From assembly GCA_002841155.1 (NCBI GenBank), contig PHEH01000014.1, positions 1 to 64,000 on the forward strand: DNA of 64,000 bases. Reading direction: 5' to 3'. A program made the position numbers and the translations under genes. Positions within the stretch are counted from its first letter, which is position 1. Each line of letters begins with the position of its first letter. Under the pieces are notes generated by a model. The model was not told the origin of the DNA. It saw only the letters and a program-made list of their open reading frames with translations, and did no database searches. Positions 24,948 through 33,806 of the stretch are shown piece by piece. This stretch comes from Alphaproteobacteria bacterium HGW-Alphaproteobacteria-18 (GTDB taxonomy: Bacteria > Pseudomonadota > Alphaproteobacteria > Caulobacterales > Hyphomonadaceae).

Positions 24948-26684
24948 ATGGAGCATGCCGCGCACGGGCCCAGCCCGACCCTGATCAAGGACATGCTCGT
25001 TTTCCTGATTGCCGCGGGCATCCTTGTTCCAGCGCTACGCTGGCTGAAGATGCCGACCATCATCGCCTTCATGCTGGCGGGCGTCGCGCTCGGGCCGTTT
25101 GCGCTCGGTCATTTTGCCGAGGCCTATCCGGTCCTCACCTATTTCTCGATCACCGAGCCCGAAGCGGCGCTGCCCTTTGCCGAACTGGGCGTCTTGTTCC
25201 TGTTGTTCCTTCTGGGGGTGGAGTTTTCCTTCCAGCGTCTCTGGGCGCTGCGCAAGGTGGTGCTGGGGGCAGGCGGGGCGCAGACGCTGCTCAGCGCGGG
25301 CGCCATCGCCCTGGCCGGCTGGGCGCTGGGGCTTGATCCGGCGGTATCGCTGATTGTCGGCCTGGCGCTGGCGCTTTCTTCTACCGCCATCGTGATGCAG
25401 CTACTCGTGGAGGAAAAGCGCGCGGCCCAGCCTGTCGGGCGCACATCGCTGGGCGTGCTGCTGTTCCAGGACATCATGGTCGCCCCGATCCTGATTTTCG
25501 TCGGCTTTGTGGGTATGAAAAGCGGCGCCAATCTGGGCGGCGTCCTGCTGGACGCGCTTGTCCGAGGGCTGATTGCGATTGCGGTCATCTGGGTGCTTGG
25601 CCAGTTCGTGCTGGGGCGGGTGTTCCGGCTGGCGGCGGCCAGCGGCGGGCGCGACTTCCTGATGGCGCTAACCCTGCTGACCGTGGTTGGCGCGGCCGCC
25701 ATCACCTACAGCGCGGGGCTGTCTGTGGCGCTCGGCGCATTCCTGGCGGGTCTTCTGGTGGGCGAAACGGAGTTCAAGCACCAGACGGAGGTGGACCTTG
25801 AGCCTTTCAAGGGCCTGCTGCTGGGTCTGTTCTTCATGACCGTCGGCATGAGCCTCGACCTGACGGCCATTGCCGGACAGCTTGGCTTGATACTCGCCGC
25901 CCTGGCGGGCCTGATCGTGGTCAAGGTGGCGATTGCCTATCTCGCCTGCCGCCTGTTTGCCGGCGGCCATCCCATGTCACTTGAAGCGGCGTTACTGCTG
26001 GCGCCCGCCGGGGAATTTGCGTTCATCGTGCTCACGGCGGCGCAGGCAGGCAACGCCGTCACGCCGCAGGTGGCGACCTTCGTGGCCGCCGTGGCGGGCC
26101 TCTCCATGCTGTTGACGCCGCTGCTCGGCCAGTTGGGCCGGAAGCTCGCCGCGCGCCGGCCCGTGGCGCCAGATGCCAACGGGATGGACCTGACTGAACC
26201 TGCCGAAATGCAGAACCATGTCATCCTCGCCGGCTATGGCCGGGTCGGGCGCGCGGTGGCGCGGGTTCTGACAGACGAGGGCGTGTCCATCCTTGCGATC
26301 GACCGCGACCCGGACAAGGTGCACCAGGCGCGCCAGGATGGGCTCACGGCCTATGTTGGCGATGCGGCGCGGCCCGAGATTCTGGAACTCACCGGCATCG
26401 AGAAGGCTGAGCAGTTCATCGTGACAGTGGACGATTCTGAGCGGGCCGAAGCCATGGTGCGGTGCGCGCGGGGGCTGCATCAGGAAATCCTGATCCTGGC
26501 GCGGGCCCATGACGGCGAACACGCCGCGACCCTGGAAGAAGCCGGCGCGGCGCATGTGGTGCCCGAGGCGGTGGAGTCCGGCCTGCAGATGGCTGGCATG
26601 GCGCTGGAGGGCTTTGGCTATGACACCGAAACCGTGCGGGATATTCTCGCCGTTGTGCGGGATGAGGAATATCGCCGCGCCTGA
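24948..26684 (+). CDS. CPA2-family monovalent cation:proton antiporter with RCK domain
   Basis: A 578-residue inner-membrane exchanger of the KefB/KefC and YbaL type, moving K+ or Na+ against protons. About twelve hydrophobic helices occupy residues 15-390; ELGVLFLLFLLGVEFSF and ALALSSTAIVMQLL are family-typical. The C-terminal TrkA-N/RCK domain starts at NHVILAGYGRVGRAVARVL (about residue 425), with the Rossmann acid in ILAIDRDPDK. No KefG/KefF partner is next to it, so glutathione gating is unsure. The stop overlaps a 20-bp palindrome shared with the convergent LysR gene. Confidence 0.93.
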   Translation: MEHAAHGPSPTLIKDMLVFLIAAGILVPALRWLKMPTIIAFMLAGVALGPFALGHFAEAYPVLTYFSITEPEAALPFAELGVLFLLFLLGVEFSFQRLWALRKVVLGAGGAQTLLSAGAIALAGWALGLDPAVSLIVGLALALSSTAIVMQLLVEEKRAAQPVGRTSLGVLLFQDIMVAPILIFVGFVGMKSGANLGGVLLDALVRGLIAIAVIWVLGQFVLGRVFRLAAASGGRDFLMALTLLTVVGAAAITYSAGLSVALGAFLAGLLVGETEFKHQTEVDLEPFKGLLLGLFFMTVGMSLDLTAIAGQLGLILAALAGLIVVKVAIAYLACRLFAGGHPMSLEAALLLAPAGEFAFIVLTAAQAGNAVTPQVATFVAAVAGLSMLLTPLLGQLGRKLAARRPVAPDANGMDLTEPAEMQNHVILAGYGRVGRAVARVLTDEGVSILAIDRDPDKVHQARQDGLTAYVGDAARPEILELTGIEKAEQFIVTVDDSERAEAMVRCARGLHQEILILARAHDGEHAATLEEAGAAHVVPEAVESGLQMAGMALEGFGYDTETVRDILAVVRDEEYRRA

Positions 26685-26700
26685 TCCGTATGCGGATCAG
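26681..26700. terminator. Palindrome spanning two convergent stop codons
   Basis: CTGATCCG (26681-26688), loop TATG, CGGATCAG (26693-26700) is a perfect palindrome that contains both the CPA2 stop and the LysR stop. It lacks a U-tract, so it may be a weak or Rho-assisted bidirectional terminator. Confidence 0.5.
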
Positions 26701-27590
26701 ATCGTGACGGAGACATCCCGGATCAGACCACGCAGCCAGATCAGAGCGGGATCCTGCGCATATTCGCGGTGCCAGTAGAGCATCGACCCCGGCGAGGGAA
26801 AATCAAAAGGCATTTTCAGAACGGCAAGGCCTGAGCCTACGGTTACCGGCTCGGGCGCGGCCAGGGCGAGATGCGTGCAGCGCACCACTTCAAGTGCGGG
26901 CTGGTAATGCGGCAGGCGGTGAACAGGCGTGATCCGGTGCCCCAGGGAGCGGGCCATTTCCTCGATCAGGCTGCGCCCCTCGCGGCGGCTGGAGACGGCG
27001 ATATGGCGCATACTGAAGAATTTATCCAGCGTCAGAGGCTCGTTTGCCAGCGGATGATTGCTCGCCAGAGCGCAGACATAGTTCGTGGAGGAAAGCAGCA
27101 CGCGTTCAAGGTCTGCCCCGCGCAGATCCTGCACATCAATGGCAAGGTCGAGGCGCCCGGAGGCAAGTTCGCTGGCGATGGCCGAGCGCTGGGGCTGGCT
27201 CCACGAGATGCGCACGCCGGGGGCCTGCGCCTCCAGGCGGCGGGCAATGGGCGGGGCCAGGATATGCGCGCTCGCGTCCCGGCTGGAGATGTTGAACACG
27301 CGGGTGGAGCGCGAAGGCTCAAACACCGAGCGCGGCTCCAGCCCGTTGCGCAGCTTGTCGAGAGACTCGCGAATGGCCGGCATAAGGGCTTCGGTCATCG
27401 CGGTGGGCTTCACCCCGCGCCCTTCACGCACAAACAGCGGATCTTCAAAGTGCAGGCGCAGGCGCGAGAGGGCGTTGCTGACGGCGGGCTGGGTGATGTG
27501 TAGCACTTCGCTGGCACGCGTGAGGCTGCGCTCGGCGTAAATTGCCTCCAGCACGGGCAGGAGATTGAGATCAAGAGACCTGAGGTTCAT
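26697..27590 (-). CDS. LysR-family transcriptional regulator
   Basis: A 297-residue regulator with an N-terminal winged helix (LDLNLLPVLEAIYAERSLTR, AVSNALSRLRLHFEDPLFVR) and a C-terminal periplasmic-binding-like effector domain. The N-terminal pattern MNLRSLDLNLLPVLEAIY is that of the NodD/LinR-like branch. The effector is unknown. The start is ATG 27588-27590. The TauE/SafE gene is upstream on the same strand, so control of a neighbouring divergent gene is not obvious; it may regulate itself through the box at 27623-27637. The CPA2 antiporter gene converges. Confidence 0.92.
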   Translation of the reverse strand: MNLRSLDLNLLPVLEAIYAERSLTRASEVLHITQPAVSNALSRLRLHFEDPLFVREGRGVKPTAMTEALMPAIRESLDKLRNGLEPRSVFEPSRSTRVFNISSRDASAHILAPPIARRLEAQAPGVRISWSQPQRSAIASELASGRLDLAIDVQDLRGADLERVLLSSTNYVCALASNHPLANEPLTLDKFFSMRHIAVSSRREGRSLIEEMARSLGHRITPVHRLPHYQPALEVVRCTHLALAAPEPVTVGSGLAVLKMPFDFPSPGSMLYWHREYAQDPALIWLRGLIRDVSVTI

Positions 27591-27622
27591 GGCAAGACCT
27601 GTGGGAGGAACAGGGGTGTATT

Positions 27623-27637
27623 ATCACGGATAGTGAT
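27623..27637. promoter_or_regulatory. Candidate LysR-type operator (T-N11-A)
   Basis: ATCAC-GGATA-GTGAT is a perfect 5-bp dyad with T-N11-A geometry 33 bp upstream of the LysR start, inside an unusually AT-rich 170-bp gap (27591-27761). LysR-type regulators commonly bind such boxes and repress their own genes. The rest of the gap shows nothing coding. Confidence 0.45.
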
Positions 27638-27761
27638 GACATTGTTTCATAAAATAAAGTAGCCGAATAGTCTTGCATGCGTCATGGGAGAGGCGTGACT
27701 TGGAGATCCCATGCGTGAGTACCTGACGCCAATGCCGGACACCCGGCAGGCCGGGGCTGGT

Positions 27762-28508
27762 TTACAGCCAGCCGGCCGCGCGTATCAGCATGAATACGCC
27801 CACAGCGGTGACCAGCCAGCGCATCCAGCGGCGGAAGTCGATATCGGTCATCTTTTCCAGCAGCTTGCCGCCCAGCGTGGTGCCCAGCATCGACAGCGGC
27901 ACGGCGGCGGCAAAGAACCAGAGCGGCGGCATCAGGCTGTCGCTGGCCGAAACGAGCAGCGCCGTGCCCCAGAAGGCGATCTTCACCAGATGCGCCAGCA
28001 CCTGGGTGATGGCCTTGGTGGCCACCACGGCGCGCCGGTCCATGACCGTGCGAGCAAAGAAAATGTCGAGCAGCGGGCCGGTCACCCCGGCGAGCGTGTT
28101 CATGGCCTGCAAGGCAAAGCCGGCCAGTTCAGCCTGGCCCCGGCGCTGAACGTCAATATCGATCCACGCCTTGGGCACCCAGACGGTGAAGGCCGCTGCC
28201 GCCAGCAGGATGTAAACCGCCGTCGCCTCCGGGCGCCAGGAGATGAGAAACAGAAGGGCAATGGCCGCAACCGAGCCGAGCGCGTAGCGGCGGAAAATCG
28301 TCCAGTCGATATATCTGCGCCAGAGGATCGCCCGGTAGCCGTTCGACACCAGCTGCACCGCGCCATGCACCACCATGGCCGTGGCCACGGGCAGCAGCGC
28401 GGTCAGCGCCGCCATCAGGATCAGGCCGCCGGCCATGCCGAAGACGCCCGATATGAAAGACGTGACGATGACAGTCACCAGAAGAACAAGGGCGATCACC
28501 GGGCTCAT
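27762..28508 (-). CDS. TauE/SafE-family sulfite/anion exporter
   Basis: A 248-residue inner-membrane protein with about seven or eight hydrophobic helices. The N-terminus (VTSFISGVFGMAGGLILMAAL) holds the GMAGG motif typical of this family, and a second copy of the helical half follows after residue 130, with ITQVLAHLVKIAFWG in the later part. The family exports sulfite, sulfoacetate or other small organosulfur or carboxylate anions; the substrate here is unknown. The start is ATG 28506-28508. It is divergent from the acyl-CoA dehydrogenase at 28639 with about 130 bp between. Confidence 0.85.
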   Translation of the reverse strand: MSPVIALVLLVTVIVTSFISGVFGMAGGLILMAALTALLPVATAMVVHGAVQLVSNGYRAILWRRYIDWTIFRRYALGSVAAIALLFLISWRPEATAVYILLAAAAFTVWVPKAWIDIDVQRRGQAELAGFALQAMNTLAGVTGPLLDIFFARTVMDRRAVVATKAITQVLAHLVKIAFWGTALLVSASDSLMPPLWFFAAAVPLSMLGTTLGGKLLEKMTDIDFRRWMRWLVTAVGVFMLIRAAGWL

Positions 28509-28638
28509 ATCCCGCGCCTTAGCGCATTTTCCCGCGCGTCACGAGGGGGCGAAAGAATTTGCGCCTGCCCCCCCATCTCAGTTACCCTGAAGCCAGGGAA
28601 AACAAACAAGCACACCCATCCAGAGAGGAAACACAGCC

Positions 28639-29940
28639 ATGGCTGATACCCAGCACACACCTAATGCTCTTGAAGAGCTCAATGACCTGCGCATGTCCGA
28701 AGCCGCGCGCCCGCTTTACGAACATGTGAAGCGGTTCATCGCCGAAACGGTCGAGCCCATGTATGAGGAATTCGAACGCCTCGGCGAAGGCAAGAAGGAC
28801 ATCTGGTCCTATGCGCCCGGCCAGCTCGAAGCCCTCGAGAAAGCCAAGGACGAAGCCAAGAAGCAGGGCCTCTGGAACTTCTTCCTGCCTGACGCCGACA
28901 CCGGCGAGGGCCTGAAAAACCTCGATTACGCCTATATCGCGGCCGAGCTTGGCAAATGCCCGCTGGCTTCAGAATCGATGAATTGCTCGGCGCCCGATAC
29001 CGGCAATATGGAAGTGCTTGAGCGCGTCGGCACGCCCGCCCAGAAGGAAATGTGGCTGAAGCCCCTGCTGGAAGGCAAGATCCGGTCGGCCTATGTGATG
29101 ACCGAGCCGGGCATGGCCTCTTCAGATGCCAAGAACGTCTCGATGAGCGCCGTGCTTGAGGGCGATGAGTGGGTTCTCAATGGCGAGAAATACTACATCT
29201 CCGGCGCCGGCGATCCGCGCTGCAAGATCATGATCTGCATGGTGAAGACCAATAATGGCTCTGATGTGAACCGTCAGCAGTCGCAGATCCTCGTGCCGCT
29301 GCCGCATCCGGGTGTCACCATCGTCGGCCCGATGCATGTCTTCGGCGATCCGGACGCGCCCCATGGCCACATGCACCTGCGCTTTGAAAACGTCCGTGTG
29401 CCGAAGGAAAACATGCTGCTCGGCGAAGGCCGTGGCTTCGAGATTTCGCAGCTGCGCCTCGGCCCCGGCCGTATCCACCACTGCATGCGCTCGCTCGGCG
29501 CGGCTGAGAAGGCGCTCGACCTGATGTGCATCCGCGGCCTCTCGCGCGAGGCTTTCGGCCGGCAACTGATCAAGCTCGGTGGCAATACCGAGATCGTCAG
29601 CCGCGCCCGCATCGAGATCGAGGCGATGCGCCTCATGGTGCTGAAAGCCGCCAAGGCGATGGATGTGCTGGGCAACAAGGAAGCCCGCGTCTGGATTTCG
29701 ATGGTGAAAGCCATGGTGCCCGAGCGCGTCTGCCAGATCATCGACCAGGCGATCCAGATCCACGGCGCCACCGGTGTTTCCCAATGGACCCCGCTCGCCC
29801 GCATGTATGCCAACCAGCGTACCCTGCGCCTGGCAGACGGCCCGGACGAAGTCCACCACATGGTCGTCGGCCGCCACGAGCTGCGCAAATATGAAGGCGG
29901 CGTGGAAGATCCCGCGCTGGCCGCCATCTGGCGCAAGTAA
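28639..29940 (+). CDS. Acyl-CoA dehydrogenase, ACAD11-like
   Basis: A 433-residue flavoprotein paralogous to 6811-8037 and 31443-32732. It has [20 protein letters not shown], then AYVMTEPGMASSDAKNVSM, the beta-domain segment HLRFENVRVPKENMLLGEG, and [19 protein letters not shown]. The C-terminal end is IHGATGVSQWTPLARMYANQ and [14 protein letters not shown]. The GRIHHCMR and ADGPDEVH blocks place it in the ACAD10/11 type. Substrate length is unknown. ATG 28639 is preceded by GAGAGGAAAC. A strong terminator follows, so it appears to be transcribed alone, divergent from TauE/SafE. GC-ending codons are used very consistently, as in highly expressed genes. Confidence 0.95.
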   Translation: MADTQHTPNALEELNDLRMSEAARPLYEHVKRFIAETVEPMYEEFERLGEGKKDIWSYAPGQLEALEKAKDEAKKQGLWNFFLPDADTGEGLKNLDYAYIAAELGKCPLASESMNCSAPDTGNMEVLERVGTPAQKEMWLKPLLEGKIRSAYVMTEPGMASSDAKNVSMSAVLEGDEWVLNGEKYYISGAGDPRCKIMICMVKTNNGSDVNRQQSQILVPLPHPGVTIVGPMHVFGDPDAPHGHMHLRFENVRVPKENMLLGEGRGFEISQLRLGPGRIHHCMRSLGAAEKALDLMCIRGLSREAFGRQLIKLGGNTEIVSRARIEIEAMRLMVLKAAKAMDVLGNKEARVWISMVKAMVPERVCQIIDQAIQIHGATGVSQWTPLARMYANQRTLRLADGPDEVHHMVVGRHELRKYEGGVEDPALAAIWRK

Positions 29941-29970
29941 GCCTCGCCCGAGAGGGCAGGTGATCTGATC

Positions 29971-30003
29971 AAACCCTCCCTGTCCGCACAGGGAGGGTTT
30001 TTT
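29971..30003 (+). terminator. Rho-independent terminator
   Basis: A perfect 13-bp stem AAACCCTCCCTGT / ACAGGGAGGGTTT with loop CCGC and a run of six T in all, immediately after the acyl-CoA dehydrogenase gene. Confidence 0.93.
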
Positions 30004-30042
30004 CGTGCGCTGCGTGAAGAAACCCGCTAAGCCCCGCCGGCT

Positions 30043-31356
30043 ATGACTGCCTCCATCCTCACCCGTTCCCGCGCGTTGGCGCTTGCCTGGCCGATCATGC
30101 TGGCGCAGGTGGCGATGGCGACGACTGGCATTGTCGATACCGCCGTCATGGGACGCTATGGCACGGCGGTTGAACTGGCCGCTGTGGGGCTGGCGGCCGT
30201 TGTGTTCAACTTTCTCTATTGGGGCTTCGGCTTCCTGCGCATGGCCACCACCGGCCTCACCGCGCAGGCAGATGGGGCAGGCGACGGGCTGGAAGTCAAT
30301 GCCATCCTGATGCGCGCCCTGATGCTGGGGGCGGGCCTTGGCGTACTTCTCGTCATCACCTTCCCGCTGACATCCCGCATCGCGCTGGCGCTGTTCCAGG
30401 CAGAGGGCGCTGTCGAGACCGAAGCATCGGGATATTTCTGGGCGCGGATCTGGGGCGCGCCGGCCATCCTGATGGGCTATGCCATTTCAGGCTGGCTGAT
30501 CGGCACGGGCCGCACGCGCGCCTTGCTGGCCATGCAGATCGTGCTCAACGGGATCAATGCCGGGCTCGACTATGCCTTCGTGGCGATCTGGGACTGGGGC
30601 GCGACCGGCATCGGCGCAGGCACGGCGATTGCCGAATGGGCGGCGCTCTGTTTCGGATTGATCATCGTGCGGAAGGGCCTTGGCCCTGGCCCGCGCCTCA
30701 TGGACCGGGCAAAGCTTCTGGCGCTGTTCAACGCCAATCGCGACATCATGATCCGTACACTGGCGCTGCTGTTCACCTTCGCCTGGTTTGTCAATTCCGG
30801 CGCCCGGCAGGGCACGGCGGCGCTGGCGGGCAATCAGGTGCTCCTGCAGTTCATCGCGGTCTCCGCCTTCGTGCTCGATGCCTTTGCCTTTGTAGCGGAA
30901 AAGGAAGCGGGCGCCGCCTTCGGCGCGCGCGACCGGGCAAGGCTCAAGCGGGCGATGCGCGTGACCAGCGAGATTGCGCTTGCCTGCGGCGCGGCGTTTT
31001 CGCTCGCCTTCTGGTTCGGGGGCGGGGCGGTGATCGAGGCCTTCATTGCTGACCCCGCCGCGCGGGACGCGGCGCTTGCCTATCTGCCCTGGTGCTCGGC
31101 CGTGCCGCTCATCGGCGTGGCCGCCTGGCAGCTGGACGGGCTATTCCTCGGCACCACGCAGGGAGAGGCCGTGCGCAATGCCGGCGTGATGGCGATGATC
31201 GCCTATCTGGCGAGCGATCTTCTGCTGGCGCCATCCTTTGCGAATGCGGGCGTTTGGACGGCATTCCTGCTGAGCTATGCCTACCGCGCTGGGGCGCTGG
31301 CGCTCTACTGGCCGCGCCTGATGGGGCAGATGGCGCCGCGCGCAGCGGCGAGCTGA
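30043..31356 (+). CDS. MATE-family efflux transporter (DinF-like)
   Basis: A 437-residue inner-membrane antiporter with about twelve helices that exports cationic drugs or metabolites in exchange for Na+ or H+. The first half contains PIMLAQVAMATTGIVDTAVM, a typical MATE/DinF helix 1, and LGAVEL-like residues in TAVELAAVGLAAVVF. The second half has EKEAGAAFGARDRARLKRAM between helices. Its placement between two ACAD genes does not by itself indicate a substrate. It starts at ATG 30043, 40 bp after the terminator of the upstream gene. Confidence 0.9.
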   Translation: MTASILTRSRALALAWPIMLAQVAMATTGIVDTAVMGRYGTAVELAAVGLAAVVFNFLYWGFGFLRMATTGLTAQADGAGDGLEVNAILMRALMLGAGLGVLLVITFPLTSRIALALFQAEGAVETEASGYFWARIWGAPAILMGYAISGWLIGTGRTRALLAMQIVLNGINAGLDYAFVAIWDWGATGIGAGTAIAEWAALCFGLIIVRKGLGPGPRLMDRAKLLALFNANRDIMIRTLALLFTFAWFVNSGARQGTAALAGNQVLLQFIAVSAFVLDAFAFVAEKEAGAAFGARDRARLKRAMRVTSEIALACGAAFSLAFWFGGGAVIEAFIADPAARDAALAYLPWCSAVPLIGVAAWQLDGLFLGTTQGEAVRNAGVMAMIAYLASDLLLAPSFANAGVWTAFLLSYAYRAGALALYWPRLMGQMAPRAAAS

Positions 31357-31442
31357 CGCGGGCGCATCCGCAAACATCCGTATTCCCCCTCTTGCGCCGC
31401 AGGCGCAGGCTCTCTCAGGCAAGATGAAACCGGAGAGAGATG

Positions 31443-32732
31443 ATGCAGTTCGAATTCAGCCCAAAGACGAAAGAATACATTGCCCGCGTCAGCGCGTTCA
31501 TGGACCAGCATGTCTATCTGGCGGTGGCCGACTATAAAGCCCATCACGTCAAAGACCGCTGGGGCGTCAATCCGGTTCTGGAACGCCTGAAGGAACGGGC
31601 CAAGGCCGAAGGCCTGTGGAACCTCTTCCTGCCACCCAACGCCGATCATGATGAGGGCATGTTCCGCGGCGCGGGCCTCACCAACGCTGAATATGCGCCG
31701 CTTTCGGAGATCATGGGCCGCGTCTCGTTCGGCTCTGAAGTGTTCAACTGTTCAGCGCCCGACACCGGCAATATGGAAGTGCTCCACCGCTATGGCTCGG
31801 CCCTCCAGAAGGAGCGCTGGCTGGGGCCTTTGCTGCGCGGGGAAATCCGCTCCGCCTTCCTGATGACCGAGCCGCTGGTTGCCTCATCGGATGCCACCAA
31901 TATCGAGACGACCATCACGCGCGAGGGCGACGAATATGTGATCAATGGCCGCAAATGGTGGTCCTCCGGTGTGGGTGATCCGCGCTGCAAGGTCGCCATC
32001 GTGATGGGCAAGACCGACCCAGCGGCCGAGCGCCACCGCCAGCAAAGCCAGATCCTGGTGCCGATGGACGCGCCCGGCATGAAGATACTCCGTATGCTGC
32101 CCGTGTTTGGCTATGACGATAGCCCGCATGGCCATGCTGAAGTCCTGCTGGAGAATGTCCGTGTGCCGGTCTCAAACCTTATCCTGGGGGAAGGCCGCGG
32201 CTTTGAGATTGCGCAGGGGCGCCTCGGGCCGGGGCGTATCCATCACTGCATGCGCACCATCGGCGCAGCAGAAGTGGCGCTGGAAAAGCTTGCCCGCCGC
32301 GTGCTCAGCCGGGAAGTCTTCGGTAAGGCACTCTCCCAGCAATCGATCTGGGAGCAGAGGATCGGCGAAGCCCGCCTCGATATCGAGATGACACGCCTCC
32401 TGACCCTGAAAGCCGCCTATATGATGGATACCGTCGGCAACAAGGGCGCGGCCAACGAGATCGCCATGATCAAGGTCGCCGCCCCGCGCGCCGCGCTTAA
32501 AGTCATCGACGAGGCGATCCAGGCCCATGGCGGGGCGGGCGTCACCGATGATTTTGGCCTTGCCGAGCTTTATGCCGGCATCCGTACACTGAGGCTGGCT
32601 GATGGTCCGGACGAGGTTCACCTGCGCGCCATCGCCCGCAACGAGCTGAAGAAATACCGCGAAGCGCCAAACTATCCGACCCATCTTCCGGAAGCGGGCA
32701 TCGCCTGGCCGCCGGCGCGGGAGATCGCCTAA
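31443..32732 (+). CDS. Acyl-CoA dehydrogenase, ACAD11-like
   Basis: A 429-residue flavoprotein, the third of this type in the window. The N-terminus [20 protein letters not shown] closely parallels that of 6811-8037 (MQFDHSPKTQDLIARLEAFF). It continues with [19 protein letters not shown], the stretch [19 protein letters not shown], then [20 protein letters not shown] and [20 protein letters not shown]. The C-terminal block is [18 protein letters not shown] with [29 protein letters not shown] and the DEVHL end are especially close to ACAD11 as I remember it. Two ATGs lie in a row (31440, 31443). The second is chosen because GGAGAG is then about 5 bp away and it matches the paralog start. Confidence 0.94.
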   Translation: MQFEFSPKTKEYIARVSAFMDQHVYLAVADYKAHHVKDRWGVNPVLERLKERAKAEGLWNLFLPPNADHDEGMFRGAGLTNAEYAPLSEIMGRVSFGSEVFNCSAPDTGNMEVLHRYGSALQKERWLGPLLRGEIRSAFLMTEPLVASSDATNIETTITREGDEYVINGRKWWSSGVGDPRCKVAIVMGKTDPAAERHRQQSQILVPMDAPGMKILRMLPVFGYDDSPHGHAEVLLENVRVPVSNLILGEGRGFEIAQGRLGPGRIHHCMRTIGAAEVALEKLARRVLSREVFGKALSQQSIWEQRIGEARLDIEMTRLLTLKAAYMMDTVGNKGAANEIAMIKVAAPRAALKVIDEAIQAHGGAGVTDDFGLAELYAGIRTLRLADGPDEVHLRAIARNELKKYREAPNYPTHLPEAGIAWPPAREIA

Positions 32733-32746
32733 TCAGGATTGCATGA

Positions 32747-33634
32747 TCAGAAGGGGACGTTCGGGTCGTCTTCGCCTTTGTCGCCGAGCATCAGCCCGGC
32801 AAAGTCAAACACCCTCGGATCATGCAGATGGCTGGGGCGCACATTCGTGAGCGCCCTGGCCATCACCTGCCGCGTGCCGGGTTTCTTGCGTTCCCACTCG
32901 TCCAGCATCCGGTTCATCACCACCCGCTGAAGCCCGTCCTGGCTGCCGCAGAGATTGCAGGGGATGATGGGAAACTCCATCGCCTCGGCAAACTTGGCAA
33001 GGTCGTCCTCGGCGGCAGTGATCAGCGGGCGGAACACCTGCACATCGCCCTCATCATTCAGCAGCTTGGCTGGCATCGCGGCGAGGCGCCCGCCATGGAT
33101 GAGGTTCATCATGAAGGTGGCCAGCGCGTCATCCCGGTGATGGCCGAGCACGATGGCCTCGCAGCCTTCCTCGCGCGCCACGCGGTAGAGAATGCCCCGG
33201 CGCAGGCGCGAGCACATCGAACAATAGGTGCGCCCCTCGGGCACCTTGTCGGTGACGATGGAATAGGTGTCTTCGGTGATGATCTTGTGGGTGACGCCGT
33301 TTTTCGTCAGCCAGTCTGGCAGGATATGCTTGGGAAAGCCCGGCTGGCCCTGATCGAGATTGCAGGCGATGAGATCCACGGGGAGCGCGCCCTGCCATTG
33401 CAGGTCGAGCAGCACGGTCAGCAGGCCATAGGAATCCTTGCCGCCGGAGAGACAGACCAGCCATTTCGGGCGCGGCTTTTCCCCGGTCTCGATCGCGCGG
33501 CGGTCCACGAGGCCATAGGTGTCGATCACCTCCAGCGCGCCGCGCACCAGCCGCTTGCGCAGCTTCTTGAAGCTGACGCTGGACGGCGTGTTCGCGAAGA
33601 GCGGCAGGACGGGAGAGAGCGAGGTGTCTGGCAT
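32747..33634 (-). CDS. ttcA: tRNA 2-thiocytidine(32) synthetase TtcA
   Basis: A 295-residue ATP-pyrophosphatase that thiolates C32 in certain tRNAs using a 4Fe-4S cluster. The PP-loop is [14 protein letters not shown], and the cluster cysteines are visible in [15 protein letters not shown] and [28 protein letters not shown] is also diagnostic. The start is ATG 33632-33634 with GAG-rich sequence upstream; the frame stays open further but crosses palindromic elements, so no extension is taken. It converges on the ACAD gene at 31443 (14 bp apart) and shares its upstream gap with trmFO. Confidence 0.94.
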   Translation of the reverse strand: MPDTSLSPVLPLFANTPSSVSFKKLRKRLVRGALEVIDTYGLVDRRAIETGEKPRPKWLVCLSGGKDSYGLLTVLLDLQWQGALPVDLIACNLDQGQPGFPKHILPDWLTKNGVTHKIITEDTYSIVTDKVPEGRTYCSMCSRLRRGILYRVAREEGCEAIVLGHHRDDALATFMMNLIHGGRLAAMPAKLLNDEGDVQVFRPLITAAEDDLAKFAEAMEFPIIPCNLCGSQDGLQRVVMNRMLDEWERKKPGTRQVMARALTNVRPSHLHDPRVFDFAGLMLGDKGEDDPNVPF

Positions 33635-33679
33635 AGGCAGGGCTTTGCCATGGGGGAAAGCGGGCGGCAAGGGGCTTCC

Positions 33680-33800
33680 CCCCTCCGTCAGCCGGCTGCG
33701 CCGTCTGCCACCTCCCCCGTAAACGGGGGAGGATAAGGTGGCGTCCAGGTGCTGCTCCATCCTCCCCTGCAAAGCGGGGGAGGTGCCCCGAAGGGGCGGA
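33680..33800. repeat. Composite GC-rich palindromic intergenic element
   Basis: Several hairpins lie in the ttcA-trmFO gap: CCTCCCCCGT-AA-ACGGGGGAGG (33711-33732), CCTCCCCTGC-AAA-GCGGGGGAGG (33761-33783) and GCCCC-GAA-GGGGC (33785-33797), preceded by AGCCGGCT. The CTCCCC...GGGGAG theme recurs at 22-39 and 10502-10517. It resembles dispersed intergenic palindromes known from Caulobacter-type genomes. It may stabilise or end the trmFO transcript, whose stop is at 33807. Confidence 0.7.
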
Positions 33801-33806
33801 GGGGGC

